Origin: a bacterium | GTDB taxonomy: Bacteria > Campylobacterota > Campylobacteria > Campylobacterales > Sulfurimonadaceae | Reading direction: 5' to 3' | Assembly: GCA_018822665.1 (NCBI GenBank) | Contig: JAHJJX010000002.1 | Coordinates: 1-55,161, forward strand | Length of the DNA stretch: 55,161 bases | Part shown: positions 15,171 to 24,933 of the stretch, piece after piece | How the letters are laid out: every line of letters begins with the position of its first letter | How positions within the stretch are numbered: position 1 is the first letter of the stretch | Notes under the pieces: model-generated | Told to the model about the DNA's origin: nothing | Databases searched by the model: none | Seen by the model: the letters and a program-made list of their open reading frames with translations, nothing else | Translations under genes and position numbers: made by a program

Positions 15171-16138
15171 GCAAAACGGGCGGCACCCAGAAGTGCAGTT
15201 TCAGTATTGAGAGACACTTTTACCTTCATACCTCTTAATAATCCTTCAAAACGCCCCTTGCTTGCAAAAGAGTTTATAAAATCATCATTCTCAAGGAAGG
15301 GCAAAATTTTTGGAGCAATTCCGCCACCGATATAAACTCCTCCAAGTGACATAGTTTTTAAGGCAAGGTTTCCTGCTTCAGCCGCGTATATCTCTGCAAA
15401 TAGCCTTAATGTTTCCATGCATAGAGAATCTTTTTGCATTAATGCACCTTCGCTCACCATTGCACTTTTATCTTTATCTTCTTTAATATTGAGCATAAAA
15501 TCAGGCTGTGGCGCAAAACCGCTCTCATATAAAAATTCATACAGGGTATAGATTCCGGGGCCAGAGAGTATTCTTTCATTACTCACATGCTCCGGATACC
15601 TTTTTCTAAGCCATTGCAGTAAATTATCTTGCTGAATCGTAGAAGGTGCAAAATCTGTATGCCCTCCTTCAGAACCAATGGGATGGTATTGCTCGCCATC
15701 CCAAAATAGCATCGCTTCTCCAAGCCCAGTTCCCGCTGCAATCACTGCAATATTGCCCTTTACTTCTCGTCCGCTTGGGTTTATGTCCGCAAATTCATCC
15801 CCGCTCAAATATAACATACCGTAAGCCGTTGCTTCAAGATCATTAAGTAAACGAATTTTCTCAACTCCAAGATGTTTTTGCAACTCCGAAGTTGTGATGT
15901 CCCAAGGCAAATTTGTTGTGCGACAACGCCCATCAATCACGGGACCTGCTATGCCAAAACAAGCCTTATCAATCTTTTGCATTGATGTACGTTCTTTAAA
16001 TGCGACAATAACATCTGTAAAACTTGGAAATTCCATACTGCCAAACTGATGCTGTACAACAATTTCAAGCCTACCATCGAGCAGTTCATAAAGTGCCAAA
16101 TTTGTTTTCGTACCGCCTATGTCACCAGCTAAAATCAT
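15155..16138 (-). CDS. glk: Glucokinase
   Basis: This ATP-dependent glucokinase has 327 residues and is of the Glk (not ROK) type. It has LAGDIGGTKTNLALYE (ATP phosphate loop), FGIAGPVIDGR, LLNDLEATAYG with the catalytic aspartate, VIAAGTGLGEA, SEGGHTDFAP, and GGVYIGGGIAPK near the end. It makes glucose 6-phosphate. It lies 21 bases downstream of the GH15-like gene on the same strand, so glucose released from a glucan could be phosphorylated by the product of the same operon. That link is inference. Confidence 0.93.
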   Translation of the reverse strand: MILAGDIGGTKTNLALYELLDGRLEIVVQHQFGSMEFPSFTDVIVAFKERTSMQKIDKACFGIAGPVIDGRCRTTNLPWDITTSELQKHLGVEKIRLLNDLEATAYGMLYLSGDEFADINPSGREVKGNIAVIAAGTGLGEAMLFWDGEQYHPIGSEGGHTDFAPSTIQQDNLLQWLRKRYPEHVSNERILSGPGIYTLYEFLYESGFAPQPDFMLNIKEDKDKSAMVSEGALMQKDSLCMETLRLFAEIYAAEAGNLALKTMSLGGVYIGGGIAPKILPFLENDDFINSFASKGRFEGLLRGMKVKVSLNTETALLGAARFAFDKL

Positions 16139-16159
16139 ACGATTACCCTCTTCAATTTT

Positions 16160-19100
16160 TCAATATTCAACACTGGAATCTTCCAGCGTCAACAAGTACA
16201 TAAACGCTTCAAGAAATAGTTTATCTGTTTCTTGCGGTGAGAGATTATACATCGCATCCCAAGCTTGTCCGCGTTGTTCATTATAATTTTCTAAATTATG
16301 CTGTTTGTTCCATCCGATTCTAACGGCATGCCCAATTAAAACATCCAAAACCAAATCATTATCAACACGTATTTGTGGATTTTTTCTAAAAAGTCTCGAG
16401 AGACTTTCAAGAGCTTCAATATTTAACTGACGGTAATCTGCTGCTTCAATGCCGTGAAGCAGAGAATCCACTTTTAAATCAAAACTTTGTTCTCCTGCCG
16501 TAGTATCAAGGGTGACTTCATAACCTATACGATTTTTCAAACTGTATTTATCTCCAATAACCAAACCGCAGCACTGATGCAATAAATACCATACCCCTTT
16601 ATAAAACCCTGAGGATAAACGGGCAATCATTCCAGAATTTTCTCTCCATTTGGACCAATCATCCACTTCAGTAGGTTGAGTCATCTGTGATGATGATTCA
16701 ATTGCATCCAAACTCGCAACTCCCGTTGCATGCAGATTTTCCTGATGAATCATTTGTGTAACATTTAGAGTAAAAGAGCTTAAAATACTGCGAAGGCTGT
16801 TGTAAATATCATGAGGAGCCATTGCAAGCAAATATTCATACGCATCCCCTATGGACAAGTTCTCTTTCCTGCCAATCTGCCCTACGAGCAATTGAACAAA
16901 ATACCAGGTGCGAAGCGTAAGCATATTGTTAAACAACTTTGGTTCAGTTCGAATCAGATGACCGATATGAATGATAATTTCTTGTGTCAGAACACTCTCC
17001 GCCGGATTATTTCCGCAAGACTCTCTTATAATCTTTACGATACTCGAGCTTTCCAAAGGCTTAGAAAAAGTGGCTTTTTCACTGTAAGCACGCCCCACCG
17101 CCAAACGCTTCTGTACAATGACGATATCAAGCAAAGAATCTTCAAGCCTATCGTCATATATTCCTATTATATCTGCAATTCGGCGTGCCATTGCCCAATC
17201 GTGGCAGGCAGTTGTTGACTCATAATAGTGTTGTGCAATAGAAGAGAGTGTTAGTATTTTATCATCAACAAAGATTTCAAAATCCGCTCCCTTGCGCTTC
17301 CATAATAAGCCTAAAACATGAATTTGTATCCCAAGATTCGTATTGTTGATAATTGTCCCGATTAATGATTCATCATCTTCATTTTCAAGATTTTGAAGCT
17401 GTTTTGCGCTCAACAACTCTACTTCTTCTTTACATGGAAAAGAGGATGTATAAAAAGCTCTATTATGAAATTGAAGCTGTAAATCTTCTAGCTCAAATCC
17501 ATGTAAATCATCAATTCGCTCAACAGCCGCTGTTGTGAGCAATTGACCAAGAGGCCCTGTTTTAACTGTTACGGAGTCGGAAGTTCCAGCCTGCAAATCA
17601 TGCAGTAAAGCTAAAACCACATCCTTTTGACTACCCACCAGCATCTCTTCACGTACAAGAAACGGCAAAATCGGCTGACCCGGCTGATCCCAATGTTTTG
17701 CAAGAAATTTTAAAGAGGAACGAAACTGTTCAACCAACAACTCATTGTCGCAGCTAAAATAAAATCCCTTGGGATTAAAATAATAGGGCAAAAAGACAAT
17801 ACGCTCTCCTCCAAGAAGATGCAACCTCGCTGTAGTAATAGTTCTTGGCACCAATAATGCTCTGCCGCTTAATGAAAGTTTTTCATTTTTACCAAGCAGG
17901 GTATGAATTTTTGCAAGCTGAGATGCATGCATTATTTTAACCGGCTCTAGTTCTTTGAGGGTTTCACTGTTAAATCCAAGGTCAAGCAGTTGTTGTTTTA
18001 CTAATTCATTTTCAGATAAAACAGAAACCAATGGATTTGTGCTACGCTTATGCCCAATCCGCTTGCGGCGATGCAAAGGGTCTATATCACAGGGGCTAAG
18101 AATTCCATCAAGTATCATATCACTAAGCATAAAGAGACTTTGCGCCCAGACTAATGGCAAGTTTTCATTTGCTACACGCATCTGACTTCCAGGATTTTGC
18201 TTTTCTGCTTCTATCAAATCCCTAGGAACGATATACAGCTCCGGCAAAAGCCTTTCTCCATCTTGCTCAACAAATAACGGCTCTAATTTTTTTTGCCAGT
18301 GCTTAATGGCATCGGCATCTTCTCGCATCAGTGCATCAAGCAAAAGATAAGTAAAAAACAGCGGCCATTCGGATTCTATGTGCTCAAACGCATGCAATTC
18401 TGATGGTTCATAATGTAAACGGGTATTATCTTCAATACTGCTTTGATGCCCATCAAGCAAAAAGCGTTTACAACCGTAATTTCCGGCTAGTTTTTTAATT
18501 ATTTTATCCCTCGTACATTTTACGAGCTGGGCACTTTCTATCGCATACGCAGGATAACCGATGATACTCAGCAAGGCTCCGTCTGTTTCTTTGGAACTTG
18601 ATTCACGCGGAAGCAATCCCAATAGTGTAAAACGAGAACGAGCAACATCACTAGGAACAACATGAATCATAGACTCTTGACTTGAAACATTACCAAAAAG
18701 ATTGAAGCCGTCCATTGCTTCGAGCGCCGCTTTTGCCATACCAACAGAGCTGCTATTTACCTCTGTGCCGCCATGATTGATTTTATGTCCTCTTTCCCAA
18801 ATTCCAAAATCGGCCGTACAGTAGGTTCGACTGATATAGTGAACCAAATTTTGCACAAAATTAACCTCATCAATGGTATAGATAATACGTAAACCCGAAG
18901 CTGTCATTTGCGCAATCATTAAAAGAAAAAGAGAGGTTGCATCCAGCTGTAAATGTCCCCATTCAGAATCGCCGACTACCGCTAAGCCCGTGCTTGTACC
19001 GTACTTTGCATGTAAAGCGTCTCTAGGATTTAATGTATTTTTAAATCTTTCAATCTTGTCAGATTGGCGCATCATCGCACTTAAAAGACCGCGCATCAAC

Positions 19101-19354
19101 TTCACCACACTCTGACTTAACAAATAGCTGCGATGATGGTCAGGATTGTATTTGCGGTACGACAAAGATAATCCCCAAACACAGAGTATGCTGTAAACAT
19201 TATCTCTTACCCAAGCATCCGTATAATCTCCATGTGCGTTAACCGCCGTACTTGCAGGAAGAAGCCCTGTAATAGGGTCCTGTCTTGATAATATAATTTT
19301 CTCAATAGAGCGGAAATGACGCTCAAGAGAAGAGTTTAGTTCTTTTGTATTCAT
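16160..19354 (-). CDS. Phosphorylase-kinase-alpha-like GH15 family protein
   Basis: This large cytosolic protein has 1064 residues. The N-terminal part (about 1-430) is a glucoamylase-like (GH15) alpha/alpha barrel: DAWVRDNVYSILCVWGLSL, GDSEWGHLQLDATSLFLLM, GTEVNSSSVGMAKAALEAM and NLFG follow the order seen in the alpha and beta subunits of eukaryotic phosphorylase b kinase. The remaining 600 residues are mostly helical, with no extra domain that I can name. There is no signal peptide. Bacterial homologues exist, but their activity is little known; glucan hydrolysis or regulation of glycogen use are options. The stop is TGA. The operon with glk favours a storage-glucan role. Confidence 0.8.
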   Translation of the reverse strand: MNTKELNSSLERHFRSIEKIILSRQDPITGLLPASTAVNAHGDYTDAWVRDNVYSILCVWGLSLSYRKYNPDHHRSYLLSQSVVKLMRGLLSAMMRQSDKIERFKNTLNPRDALHAKYGTSTGLAVVGDSEWGHLQLDATSLFLLMIAQMTASGLRIIYTIDEVNFVQNLVHYISRTYCTADFGIWERGHKINHGGTEVNSSSVGMAKAALEAMDGFNLFGNVSSQESMIHVVPSDVARSRFTLLGLLPRESSSKETDGALLSIIGYPAYAIESAQLVKCTRDKIIKKLAGNYGCKRFLLDGHQSSIEDNTRLHYEPSELHAFEHIESEWPLFFTYLLLDALMREDADAIKHWQKKLEPLFVEQDGERLLPELYIVPRDLIEAEKQNPGSQMRVANENLPLVWAQSLFMLSDMILDGILSPCDIDPLHRRKRIGHKRSTNPLVSVLSENELVKQQLLDLGFNSETLKELEPVKIMHASQLAKIHTLLGKNEKLSLSGRALLVPRTITTARLHLLGGERIVFLPYYFNPKGFYFSCDNELLVEQFRSSLKFLAKHWDQPGQPILPFLVREEMLVGSQKDVVLALLHDLQAGTSDSVTVKTGPLGQLLTTAAVERIDDLHGFELEDLQLQFHNRAFYTSSFPCKEEVELLSAKQLQNLENEDDESLIGTIINNTNLGIQIHVLGLLWKRKGADFEIFVDDKILTLSSIAQHYYESTTACHDWAMARRIADIIGIYDDRLEDSLLDIVIVQKRLAVGRAYSEKATFSKPLESSSIVKIIRESCGNNPAESVLTQEIIIHIGHLIRTEPKLFNNMLTLRTWYFVQLLVGQIGRKENLSIGDAYEYLLAMAPHDIYNSLRSILSSFTLNVTQMIHQENLHATGVASLDAIESSSQMTQPTEVDDWSKWRENSGMIARLSSGFYKGVWYLLHQCCGLVIGDKYSLKNRIGYEVTLDTTAGEQSFDLKVDSLLHGIEAADYRQLNIEALESLSRLFRKNPQIRVDNDLVLDVLIGHAVRIGWNKQHNLENYNEQRGQAWDAMYNLSPQETDKLFLEAFMYLLTLEDSSVEY

Positions 19355-19458
19355 TATACGTTTGCCTTTGCTTTTTGCTTGTGTACTTTAAAATAATTAT
19401 AACACCGAAGATATTGTGATTTTTCAAAATTGTGATGAAATAATAGCCTCTTGAATGA

Positions 19459-19683
19459 TTAATAGGCTTTGTCCAATAATTTGAATTGAGAAGTGGAGTT
19501 TTCATCTGCTTTTATCTCTTTTGAGAAAGATTTAGTAACGTTTGTGTCAAATACTTTTTTTTCAACTTCTGCAACATCATGAAAAAGTGTGCTTGCAACA
19601 AAAAAAAGCACCATAATAACAACAACACTGGCATATAGGAGAATGTAATTTTTAATATGACCCGACTCAAAAGGATTTTGCAT
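19459..19683 (-). CDS. Small single-span membrane protein, unknown
   Basis: The product has 74 residues. The short cytoplasmic start is followed by one strong transmembrane helix (about 12-33, ILLYASVVVIMVLFFVAST) and a hydrophilic, probably periplasmic tail (VEKKVFDTNVTKSFSKEIKA). No family is recognised. It lies between the GH15-like gene and another membrane protein on the same strand, with about 100 bases either side. Confidence 0.5.
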   Translation of the reverse strand: MQNPFESGHIKNYILLYASVVVIMVLFFVASTLFHDVAEVEKKVFDTNVTKSFSKEIKADENSTSQFKLLDKAY

Positions 19684-19775
19684 AGATACTCTTTATATTT
19701 TTACGGAATTATATAAAAAAGATGCTAAGAAACTTCTAGCAAATTCCCGATTTACAATGACTCAACAAAACTAAT

Positions 19776-20342
19776 TCATTTTTTATGAAAAATAAATTCC
19801 ATATTTGCATTAGCTATGCGACGATAAAGAGAAATTTTTCTTTTATTTGGCATCCATTTAATGAGAAAGGTTGCAAGAGCTTCCCAAAGAGACACCCATG
19901 CTGCAACTGTTAAACCCTCTGCAACAACAGCTGCTATTACGCTGCTTTTAATTATTTCACTTTGGTTCATTAACACAGAGAATGTTGCAATGACAAGTCC
20001 GCTCAATAAAAAAATTATGGATGTTCTTATCATCTCTTTCATTTTCTTAGACTCTAATTTCTGCATATAAATAAAAAAGTTTCTTACGCTGTTTCTTACA
20101 CGGGAGATGGCTTCTTCATCGGCTTGCACTTCAAGATTAAACTGAATGATGAACCTCTCGTTTTCAATCTCATTTACACTCTCCGTAATATAATCAACCA
20201 AGTCTTGATTTAAATCTTTTTTTAAAAAATGGGCACGCTTGTCAAAGTCATCATATAAATCTTCTATTTTTTGTGCGGACACATCAATAATAACTTCTCC
20301 GCCTGCTGTATGCTCATAGCGTTCTATTATCTCTTTTTTCAT
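19776..20342 (-). CDS. Two-span membrane protein, unknown
   Basis: The protein has 188 residues. A charged cytoplasmic N-terminal half (HTAGGEVIIDVSAQKIEDLY, then DDFDKRAHFLKKDL) is followed by two transmembrane helices (about 105-122 and 132-155) and a basic tail ending ANANMEFIFHKK. It overlaps the phospholipase gene stop by 4 bases, so the two are translationally coupled and may act together at the inner membrane. No family name can be given. Confidence 0.6.
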   Translation of the reverse strand: MKKEIIERYEHTAGGEVIIDVSAQKIEDLYDDFDKRAHFLKKDLNQDLVDYITESVNEIENERFIIQFNLEVQADEEAISRVRNSVRNFFIYMQKLESKKMKEMIRTSIIFLLSGLVIATFSVLMNQSEIIKSSVIAAVVAEGLTVAAWVSLWEALATFLIKWMPNKRKISLYRRIANANMEFIFHKK

Positions 20343-21205
20343 ACGTCTTTATTTTCAATTTCTGCAAAAGTCTTTTCACAAAAATTATATCCGTATTCTA
20401 TGATTTCATCTGCTCTGTTAAAGTCAAATATGCCGCATAAATTTCGCGGTATCTCTAATTCTATATCAGGCGGGTATGCAGATAATTTCATTCTTGCAAT
20501 AGCCCCCTGCATGCTGTCAAATGATTTATTTGCAACATAATACATTCCGCTTTCGCTTACAACTGATTCGGGTATGGCTATTTTACCCATGTAATTTTTT
20601 ATTTTTGCAGAAAAATTCAACTCTTGTTTTATATTTTTTAAAACACCGTCTCCCACCGGAAGACCGCCTAAATTGACTGCAATTGTCAAATCGGTAGCAT
20701 CATGAAAAGTCGGTGCAATCGGAACAGGATTCAATACACCCCCGTCCACTAATAGTTTTCCATTGTATAAATACGGTGTAAAAAAAAGTGGTAAAGAGAT
20801 GGAAGCACGAATCGCATGAAGAAGTGAGCCTTTATTTATCCATATCTCTTTTTCCGCATCTATATCCGATGCCACCGCAGTAAACTTAATAGGTAAATCC
20901 TCTATGAGGCTATCTCCGACGAGTTTGTTCATTTTAGCCATAAGCGTGTCACCTGAAACAAGTCCGCCGGAGCCTTTGAAGTCTAAAAGCTTTAACATAT
21001 CGAGTATATCAATTTTTTTAAGCCACTCAACATAAATATCCAATTTTCCCGCGGCATAGAAGCCGCCGATTAAAGCACCGATAGAGCATCCGGAAATAGA
21101 CTCAATCTTGTAGTTGTGCTCTTCAAGCCATTTAATAATTCCGACATGAGCCAAACCTCTGGCTCCGCCACTGCCCAATACTAAAGATACTTTTTTTTGT
21201 TTCAT
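20339..21205 (-). CDS. Patatin-like phospholipase (RssA/NTE group)
   Basis: I choose the ATG at 21205 (MKQKKVSLVLGSGGARGLAH). A longer frame back to 21334 adds 43 residues not typical of the family. The product has 288 residues. The oxyanion loop is GSGGARG, the nucleophile elbow ISGCSIGALIGG (G-x-S-x-G) and the catalytic aspartate VDGGVLNPVP (DGG). It is a serine lipid hydrolase of the cytoplasm or inner membrane face. It is coupled to the two-span membrane protein downstream and lies after groEL on the same strand, separated by a terminator. Confidence 0.9.
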   Translation of the reverse strand: MKQKKVSLVLGSGGARGLAHVGIIKWLEEHNYKIESISGCSIGALIGGFYAAGKLDIYVEWLKKIDILDMLKLLDFKGSGGLVSGDTLMAKMNKLVGDSLIEDLPIKFTAVASDIDAEKEIWINKGSLLHAIRASISLPLFFTPYLYNGKLLVDGGVLNPVPIAPTFHDATDLTIAVNLGGLPVGDGVLKNIKQELNFSAKIKNYMGKIAIPESVVSESGMYYVANKSFDSMQGAIARMKLSAYPPDIELEIPRNLCGIFDFNRADEIIEYGYNFCEKTFAEIENKDV

Positions 21206-21324
21206 GTTTTTTACTTTATTTTTTACATATAATACACTCTGTCGTGTTACAGGATTATAAAAGGATGTGTTTGCAGAGTTAAGGCTGGACGGTTTGTTTG
21301 TGAGAGTCATTTGTCGTTCTAATA

Positions 21325-21346
21325 AAACTCCCAAGGCTGGGAGTTT
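21325..21346 (-). terminator. groEL terminator
   Basis: AAACTCCCA (21325-21333) pairs with TGGGAGTTT (21338-21346) around AGGC. On the minus strand TTTTATT follows. It lies 21 bases beyond the groEL stop. Confidence 0.75.
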
Positions 21347-21366
21347 AAAGAGTAAACCTTGTTCGT

Positions 21367-23001
21367 TTACATCATTCCTGGCATACCTTGCATTGCATTG
21401 TTCATATCAGATGATGAAGATGAATTTGCATCCGGTAATTCAAAAATTGCTGCTTCGGTAGTTAAAAGTAAACTTGAAACTGATGTTGCATTTATAAGAG
21501 CTACACGCGCAACTTTAAGAGGGTCTATAATTCCCGCCTCAAACATATCTACATACTCGCCGGTTGCAGCATTGAAGCCAATATTTTCATTCTCCGCATT
21601 CTCAACCCCATTAATCACAACACCCGTGTCATAGCCTGCATTTTGAGCGATTTGTTTCATTGGAGCTTTCACAGCGCGAAGAATAATTTCACAACCGATT
21701 TTCTGATCACCGCTAAGGTCAAGCTTTACTTTTGCGGCAGCACGCACTAAAGCTGCTCCGCCGCCGATAATAATACCCTCTTCCACCGCAGCTTTTGTAG
21801 CGGAGAGAGCATCATCAACACGGTCTTTTCTTTCTTTCATTTCTGTTTCAGTTGCGGCACCAACCTTAATAACTGCCACACCGCCTGAAAGTTTTGCTAA
21901 ACGTTCTTGAAGTTTTTCTTTGTCGTATTCACTGCTTGTTGCATCTATTTGAACTTTAATCTCGGCTATTCTTGATTTTACCGCTTCTTCAGTTCCTGCG
22001 CCGTTTACTATAACAGTATTATCTTTATCTATTACAACACGAGATGCTTGACCAAGGTGTTGAATAGTGGTCCCTTCTAAATTATGTCCGGTTTCTTCAG
22101 AGATAACAGTACCGCGAGTCAAGATTGCGATATCTTGAAGCATTGCCTTGCGACGGTCACCGAATCCCGGTGCTTTAACAGCAGAAATATTTAAAATACC
22201 GCGAAGTTTATTTACAACCAAAGTTGAAAGTGCTTCACCTTCTACATCTTCAGCAATGATAAGAAGCGGACGAGAAGTTTTTTGAACCTGCTCCAAAACA
22301 GGAAGCATATCTTTGAGTGAAGATATTTTATGGTCGCATAACAAAATCCATGGATTTTCAATCTCTGCTATCATTTTTTCAGGATTTGTTATAAAATATG
22401 GACTTAAATAACCGCGGTCAAACTGCATACCCTCAACCACTTCAAGTTCATCCGAAATACCCTTTGCCTCTTCAACGGTGATAACACCGTCCTGACCTAC
22501 TTTTTCCATTGCTTCTGCAATCATTTCACCTATCTGCACATCAGAGTTTGCAGAAATCGTTGCTACTTGTGCTATCTCTTTTTTACCGTTTACTGCTCTT
22601 GAAGATGCCTTTAAGTGTTCTAAGATAGAAGTACAAGCCTTGTCCATTCCACGTTTTACTTCAACAGGATTCGCTCCCGCAGTAATATTTCTTAAACCTT
22701 CTGAAAAGATGGCATTTGCTAAAACTGTCGCTGTTGTTGTTCCGTCACCCGCTTCATCAGCAGTGTTTGAAGCAACTTGTTTTACAAGCTGCGCACCCAT
22801 ATCTTCAAGTTTGTCTTTGAGTTCAATTTCACGAGCGACAGTCACACCGTCTTTTGTGATTATAGGGCTTCCGTAACTTTTTTGAATTAAAACATTACGA
22901 CCGCGAGGCCCCATTGTAACTTTTACAGCGTCTGTTAGTTTTGCAACACCGCGAGCCAATGCATTTCTTGCATTGTCAGAAAAAATCATCTCTTTTGCCA
23001 T
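21367..23001 (-). CDS. groEL: Chaperonin GroEL (60 kDa)
   Basis: The 544 residues are full length. It starts [19 protein letters not shown] and contains [10 protein letters not shown], the [10 protein letters not shown] nucleotide site with the catalytic aspartate, and [20 protein letters not shown]. It ends in a serine-rich linker and a MQGMPGMM tail, a short form of the GGM tail. It forms the double-ring folding chamber with GroES. It is cotranscribed with groES, which lies 65 bases upstream. Confidence 0.98.
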   Translation of the reverse strand: MAKEMIFSDNARNALARGVAKLTDAVKVTMGPRGRNVLIQKSYGSPIITKDGVTVAREIELKDKLEDMGAQLVKQVASNTADEAGDGTTTATVLANAIFSEGLRNITAGANPVEVKRGMDKACTSILEHLKASSRAVNGKKEIAQVATISANSDVQIGEMIAEAMEKVGQDGVITVEEAKGISDELEVVEGMQFDRGYLSPYFITNPEKMIAEIENPWILLCDHKISSLKDMLPVLEQVQKTSRPLLIIAEDVEGEALSTLVVNKLRGILNISAVKAPGFGDRRKAMLQDIAILTRGTVISEETGHNLEGTTIQHLGQASRVVIDKDNTVIVNGAGTEEAVKSRIAEIKVQIDATSSEYDKEKLQERLAKLSGGVAVIKVGAATETEMKERKDRVDDALSATKAAVEEGIIIGGGAALVRAAAKVKLDLSGDQKIGCEIILRAVKAPMKQIAQNAGYDTGVVINGVENAENENIGFNAATGEYVDMFEAGIIDPLKVARVALINATSVSSLLLTTEAAIFELPDANSSSSSDMNNAMQGMPGMM

Positions 23002-23066
23002 TTGTATTTCCTTGTAATTTTATGATTAGATTTAAAGAAGTTCATTCTTTAAATGAGGTCGATTGC

Positions 23067-23327
23067 TTATTGAATAATTCCAAAAATATCATCTGTATCA
23101 ATAACTAAGTACTTTTTCGCGTCCAATGAAATTTCATTTCCGGAATACTTTCCAAATACAACAATATTTCCACATGCCAACGCAGTAACCTCTGAACTCA
23201 CTGCAACAACTTCACCTTTTGAAGGTTTTTCTTTTGCATTATCAGGAATGATAATTCCAGAAATTGTAGTATTTTCCTCTTCTAGTCTTTTTACTAGAAC
23301 TCTTTTGCCCAATGGTTGAAAATTCAT
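23067..23327 (-). CDS. groES: Co-chaperonin GroES (10 kDa)
   Basis: The ATG at 23327 ([20 protein letters not shown]) follows the strong ribosome site AAAGGAGATATAT, so the start 24 bases further upstream is less likely. The 86 residues include the mobile loop [19 protein letters not shown] and GEVVAVS, as in all GroES proteins. It caps the GroEL ring. A CCACATGCC motif lies inside at 23170-23178. A promoter and two overlapping dyads precede it. Confidence 0.97.
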   Translation of the reverse strand: MNFQPLGKRVLVKRLEEENTTISGIIIPDNAKEKPSKGEVVAVSSEVTALACGNIVVFGKYSGNEISLDAKKYLVIDTDDIFGIIQ

Positions 23328-23365
23328 ATATATCTCCTTTGTAAATCTCATAAATTATTTTGGCA

Positions 23366-23428
23366 ATACTACATAAAAAAAGTAAAAAAGTCAATACACT
23401 TAGTCATATAGACTAAACTTTATTTAGT
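23366..23428 (-). promoter_or_regulatory. groES-groEL promoter with two overlapping dyads
   Basis: On the minus strand TTGACT (23394-23389) and TAGTAT (23371-23366) are 17 bases apart, a good vegetative promoter. Just upstream lie two dyads: TTAGTC-ATATA-GACTAA (23400-23416) and ACTAAA-CTTTA-TTTAGT (23412-23428). They are not CIRCE (TTAGCACTC-N9-GAGTGCTAA). They are candidate heat-shock operators for an unidentified regulator. Confidence 0.55.
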
Positions 23429-23563
23429 GCTTCTTGTCAATTAAGTTAATACACACATTATATTTTAAAAAATTAAAATTCTTTTTACAAATTATTGCTT
23501 TTTTTATAGCTCTTAGGAAAAATAAAGTTTTAACTATGTATAATTCCAGCCTTCCAAATAAGT

Positions 23564-23640
23564 GTCAGGGTAGCTCAGCTGGTTAGAGCACTGGTCTCAT
23601 AAGCCGGGGGTCGGGGGTTCAAGTCCCCCCTCTGACACCA
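23564..23640 (+). tRNA. tRNA-Met (CAU)
   Basis: A full cloverleaf can be drawn: acceptor GTCAGGG with CTCTGAC (one G-T), D stem GCTC/GAGC, anticodon loop CTCATAA with anticodon CAT, T stem GGGGG/CCCCC with TTCAAGT, and encoded CCA. The first base pair G-C argues against the initiator tRNA. Elongator Met is likely; an isoleucine tRNA with modified CAU (lysidine) cannot be excluded. The T stem is unusually GC-rich for this genome. Confidence 0.95.
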
Positions 23641-23641
23641 C

Positions 23642-24349
23642 TTACAAACATCGCAAAATAGCCACTTCAAACCACTCTTTCAAAAATAACAAATCCTGAC
23701 CATTATCTTTGAGCCATTTTTTCTTTTCTAAATAGTTTGGAATTGTTCGTTGCACTTCCCTCCAGAACAACTCGTTGTGTGTATGTATTTTAAGATGTAC
23801 TAATTCATGAATAATAATATAATCTATAACACCTATCGGTGCCATTGCAATTTTCCAGTTAAAATTTAAAATTCCATCTTTAGTACATGAACCCCATCTA
23901 AATCCAAGTTCCATAATACGAAACATAGGAACTTCTATATTTAATTTTTGTGTAATAAGAAACAACCTGTCATTGATTTTAAGCCTTAAATGCTCGCTAT
24001 ACCAATTTTTAAAATGCTCATTTGCTTTATTTTGATATTTTTTTCCAAGAAGAAACCAGCCATTTTTTAATTTTAATGGAACATCTTCATCAATAATTTC
24101 TAATCGATAGCTTCGTCCTAAATAAAAAAAGCTCTCACCGGAGATAAACTTTTTTTGGGTAACTTTATCGTTATGCTCTTTTTTAATGGCAAGTTTTTCC
24201 CATAACCATAATCTTTTTTTATAAACATGTTTTTCTATTTCATCTACTTCTAAATCTTGAGGCGCATTTACAATAATACTACCATCTCGTTCAACAATTA
24301 TTCCAATACTAGAACGATTTGAACGCACTAAGTCATAATCAATTAGCAA
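23642..24349 (-). CDS. YgjP-type metal-dependent hydrolase (M48/SprT-like)
   Basis: The protein has 235 residues. The C-terminal half has the zinc motif IIHELVHLKIHTHNELFWREV (HExxH with a later histidine), and before it RWGSCTKDGILNFNWKIA, both typical of the YgjP / DUF45 family. The substrate is unknown. Members often sit downstream of type I restriction hsdR, as here, where the start overlaps the end of the hsdR remnant by 11 bases. It appears intact although the system around it is decayed. It ends 2 bases after the convergent tRNA gene. Confidence 0.85.
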   Translation of the reverse strand: MLIDYDLVRSNRSSIGIIVERDGSIIVNAPQDLEVDEIEKHVYKKRLWLWEKLAIKKEHNDKVTQKKFISGESFFYLGRSYRLEIIDEDVPLKLKNGWFLLGKKYQNKANEHFKNWYSEHLRLKINDRLFLITQKLNIEVPMFRIMELGFRWGSCTKDGILNFNWKIAMAPIGVIDYIIIHELVHLKIHTHNELFWREVQRTIPNYLEKKKWLKDNGQDLLFLKEWFEVAILRCL

Positions 24350-24933
24350 GCTCTAAACCCTTTAGACGTTCATTATTTTCCTTAGTGAGACTCATATATT
24401 TCTCTTTTATATCCGGAATATTTTTTATGAGATTGGTTTGTTTTGAGTTTGCGATGAGGCTAACCAAATAGTTCTCAAGATTGTGTCTTGAGTTCTCTCC
24501 TGTTGCACCCCAAAAATCAACTCTTTTTATCTCACGAGAAGCTTGTTCTACGCTATTTATTACGAGTTCTACAAGAGTGTCACACACTTCACTCGTACAA
24601 TCAATGGTTGAAATCCACCGATGTATTTTCGAGCAAGAGTTCGCTACATGCCAGATTGTTTTCAAAAAGAGAAGATTTGTTGATGTTTTCTAGGGTGGCT
24701 ATGACCTCTTTTACCTGCTCATCCTTGAGCCATGAGCCGTTGATTCTTTTTATAGCAGATGAGAGTTTATCTTTTAATAGTACCTCTTCAAAGCTAGTTC
24801 TATTTAAAAGAGCTTTATCGGTTCTATGTTTGTTGTCACTCTCTTGGACAACTAAAGTCTCCCATCCTATCGTTTTTAGTTGCTCTAATAACTTCTCTTC
24901 TACATAGTGTGCTTCTCGTATCCAACTGCTCAT
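24339..24933 (-). pseudogene. hsdR: Type I restriction subunit HsdR relic with the core deleted
   Basis: The start is ATG 24933, overlapping the stop of the upstream gene in ATGA. The N-terminal 110 residues match HsdR (REAHYVEEKLLEQLKTIGWE, TDKALLNRTSFEEVLL, FENNLACSELLLEN). Near 24600-24660 the frame shifts and continues in another frame that looks like an HsdR C-terminus (VINSVEQASREIKRVDFWG, LIKNIPDIKEKYMSLTKENN). The nuclease domain and the whole helicase motor, some 700-800 residues, are missing. The protein cannot restrict DNA. Assigning the last part to HsdR is less sure than the first. Confidence 0.7.

Noticed and set aside
23400-23428. CIRCE element of the groE operon
   Set aside because: The dyads have 5-base spacers and lack the TTAGCACTC arms.
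24481-24907. Plus-strand frames opposite the hsdR relic
   Set aside because: The minus-strand frames match HsdR; the plus-strand ones resemble nothing and are shadows.
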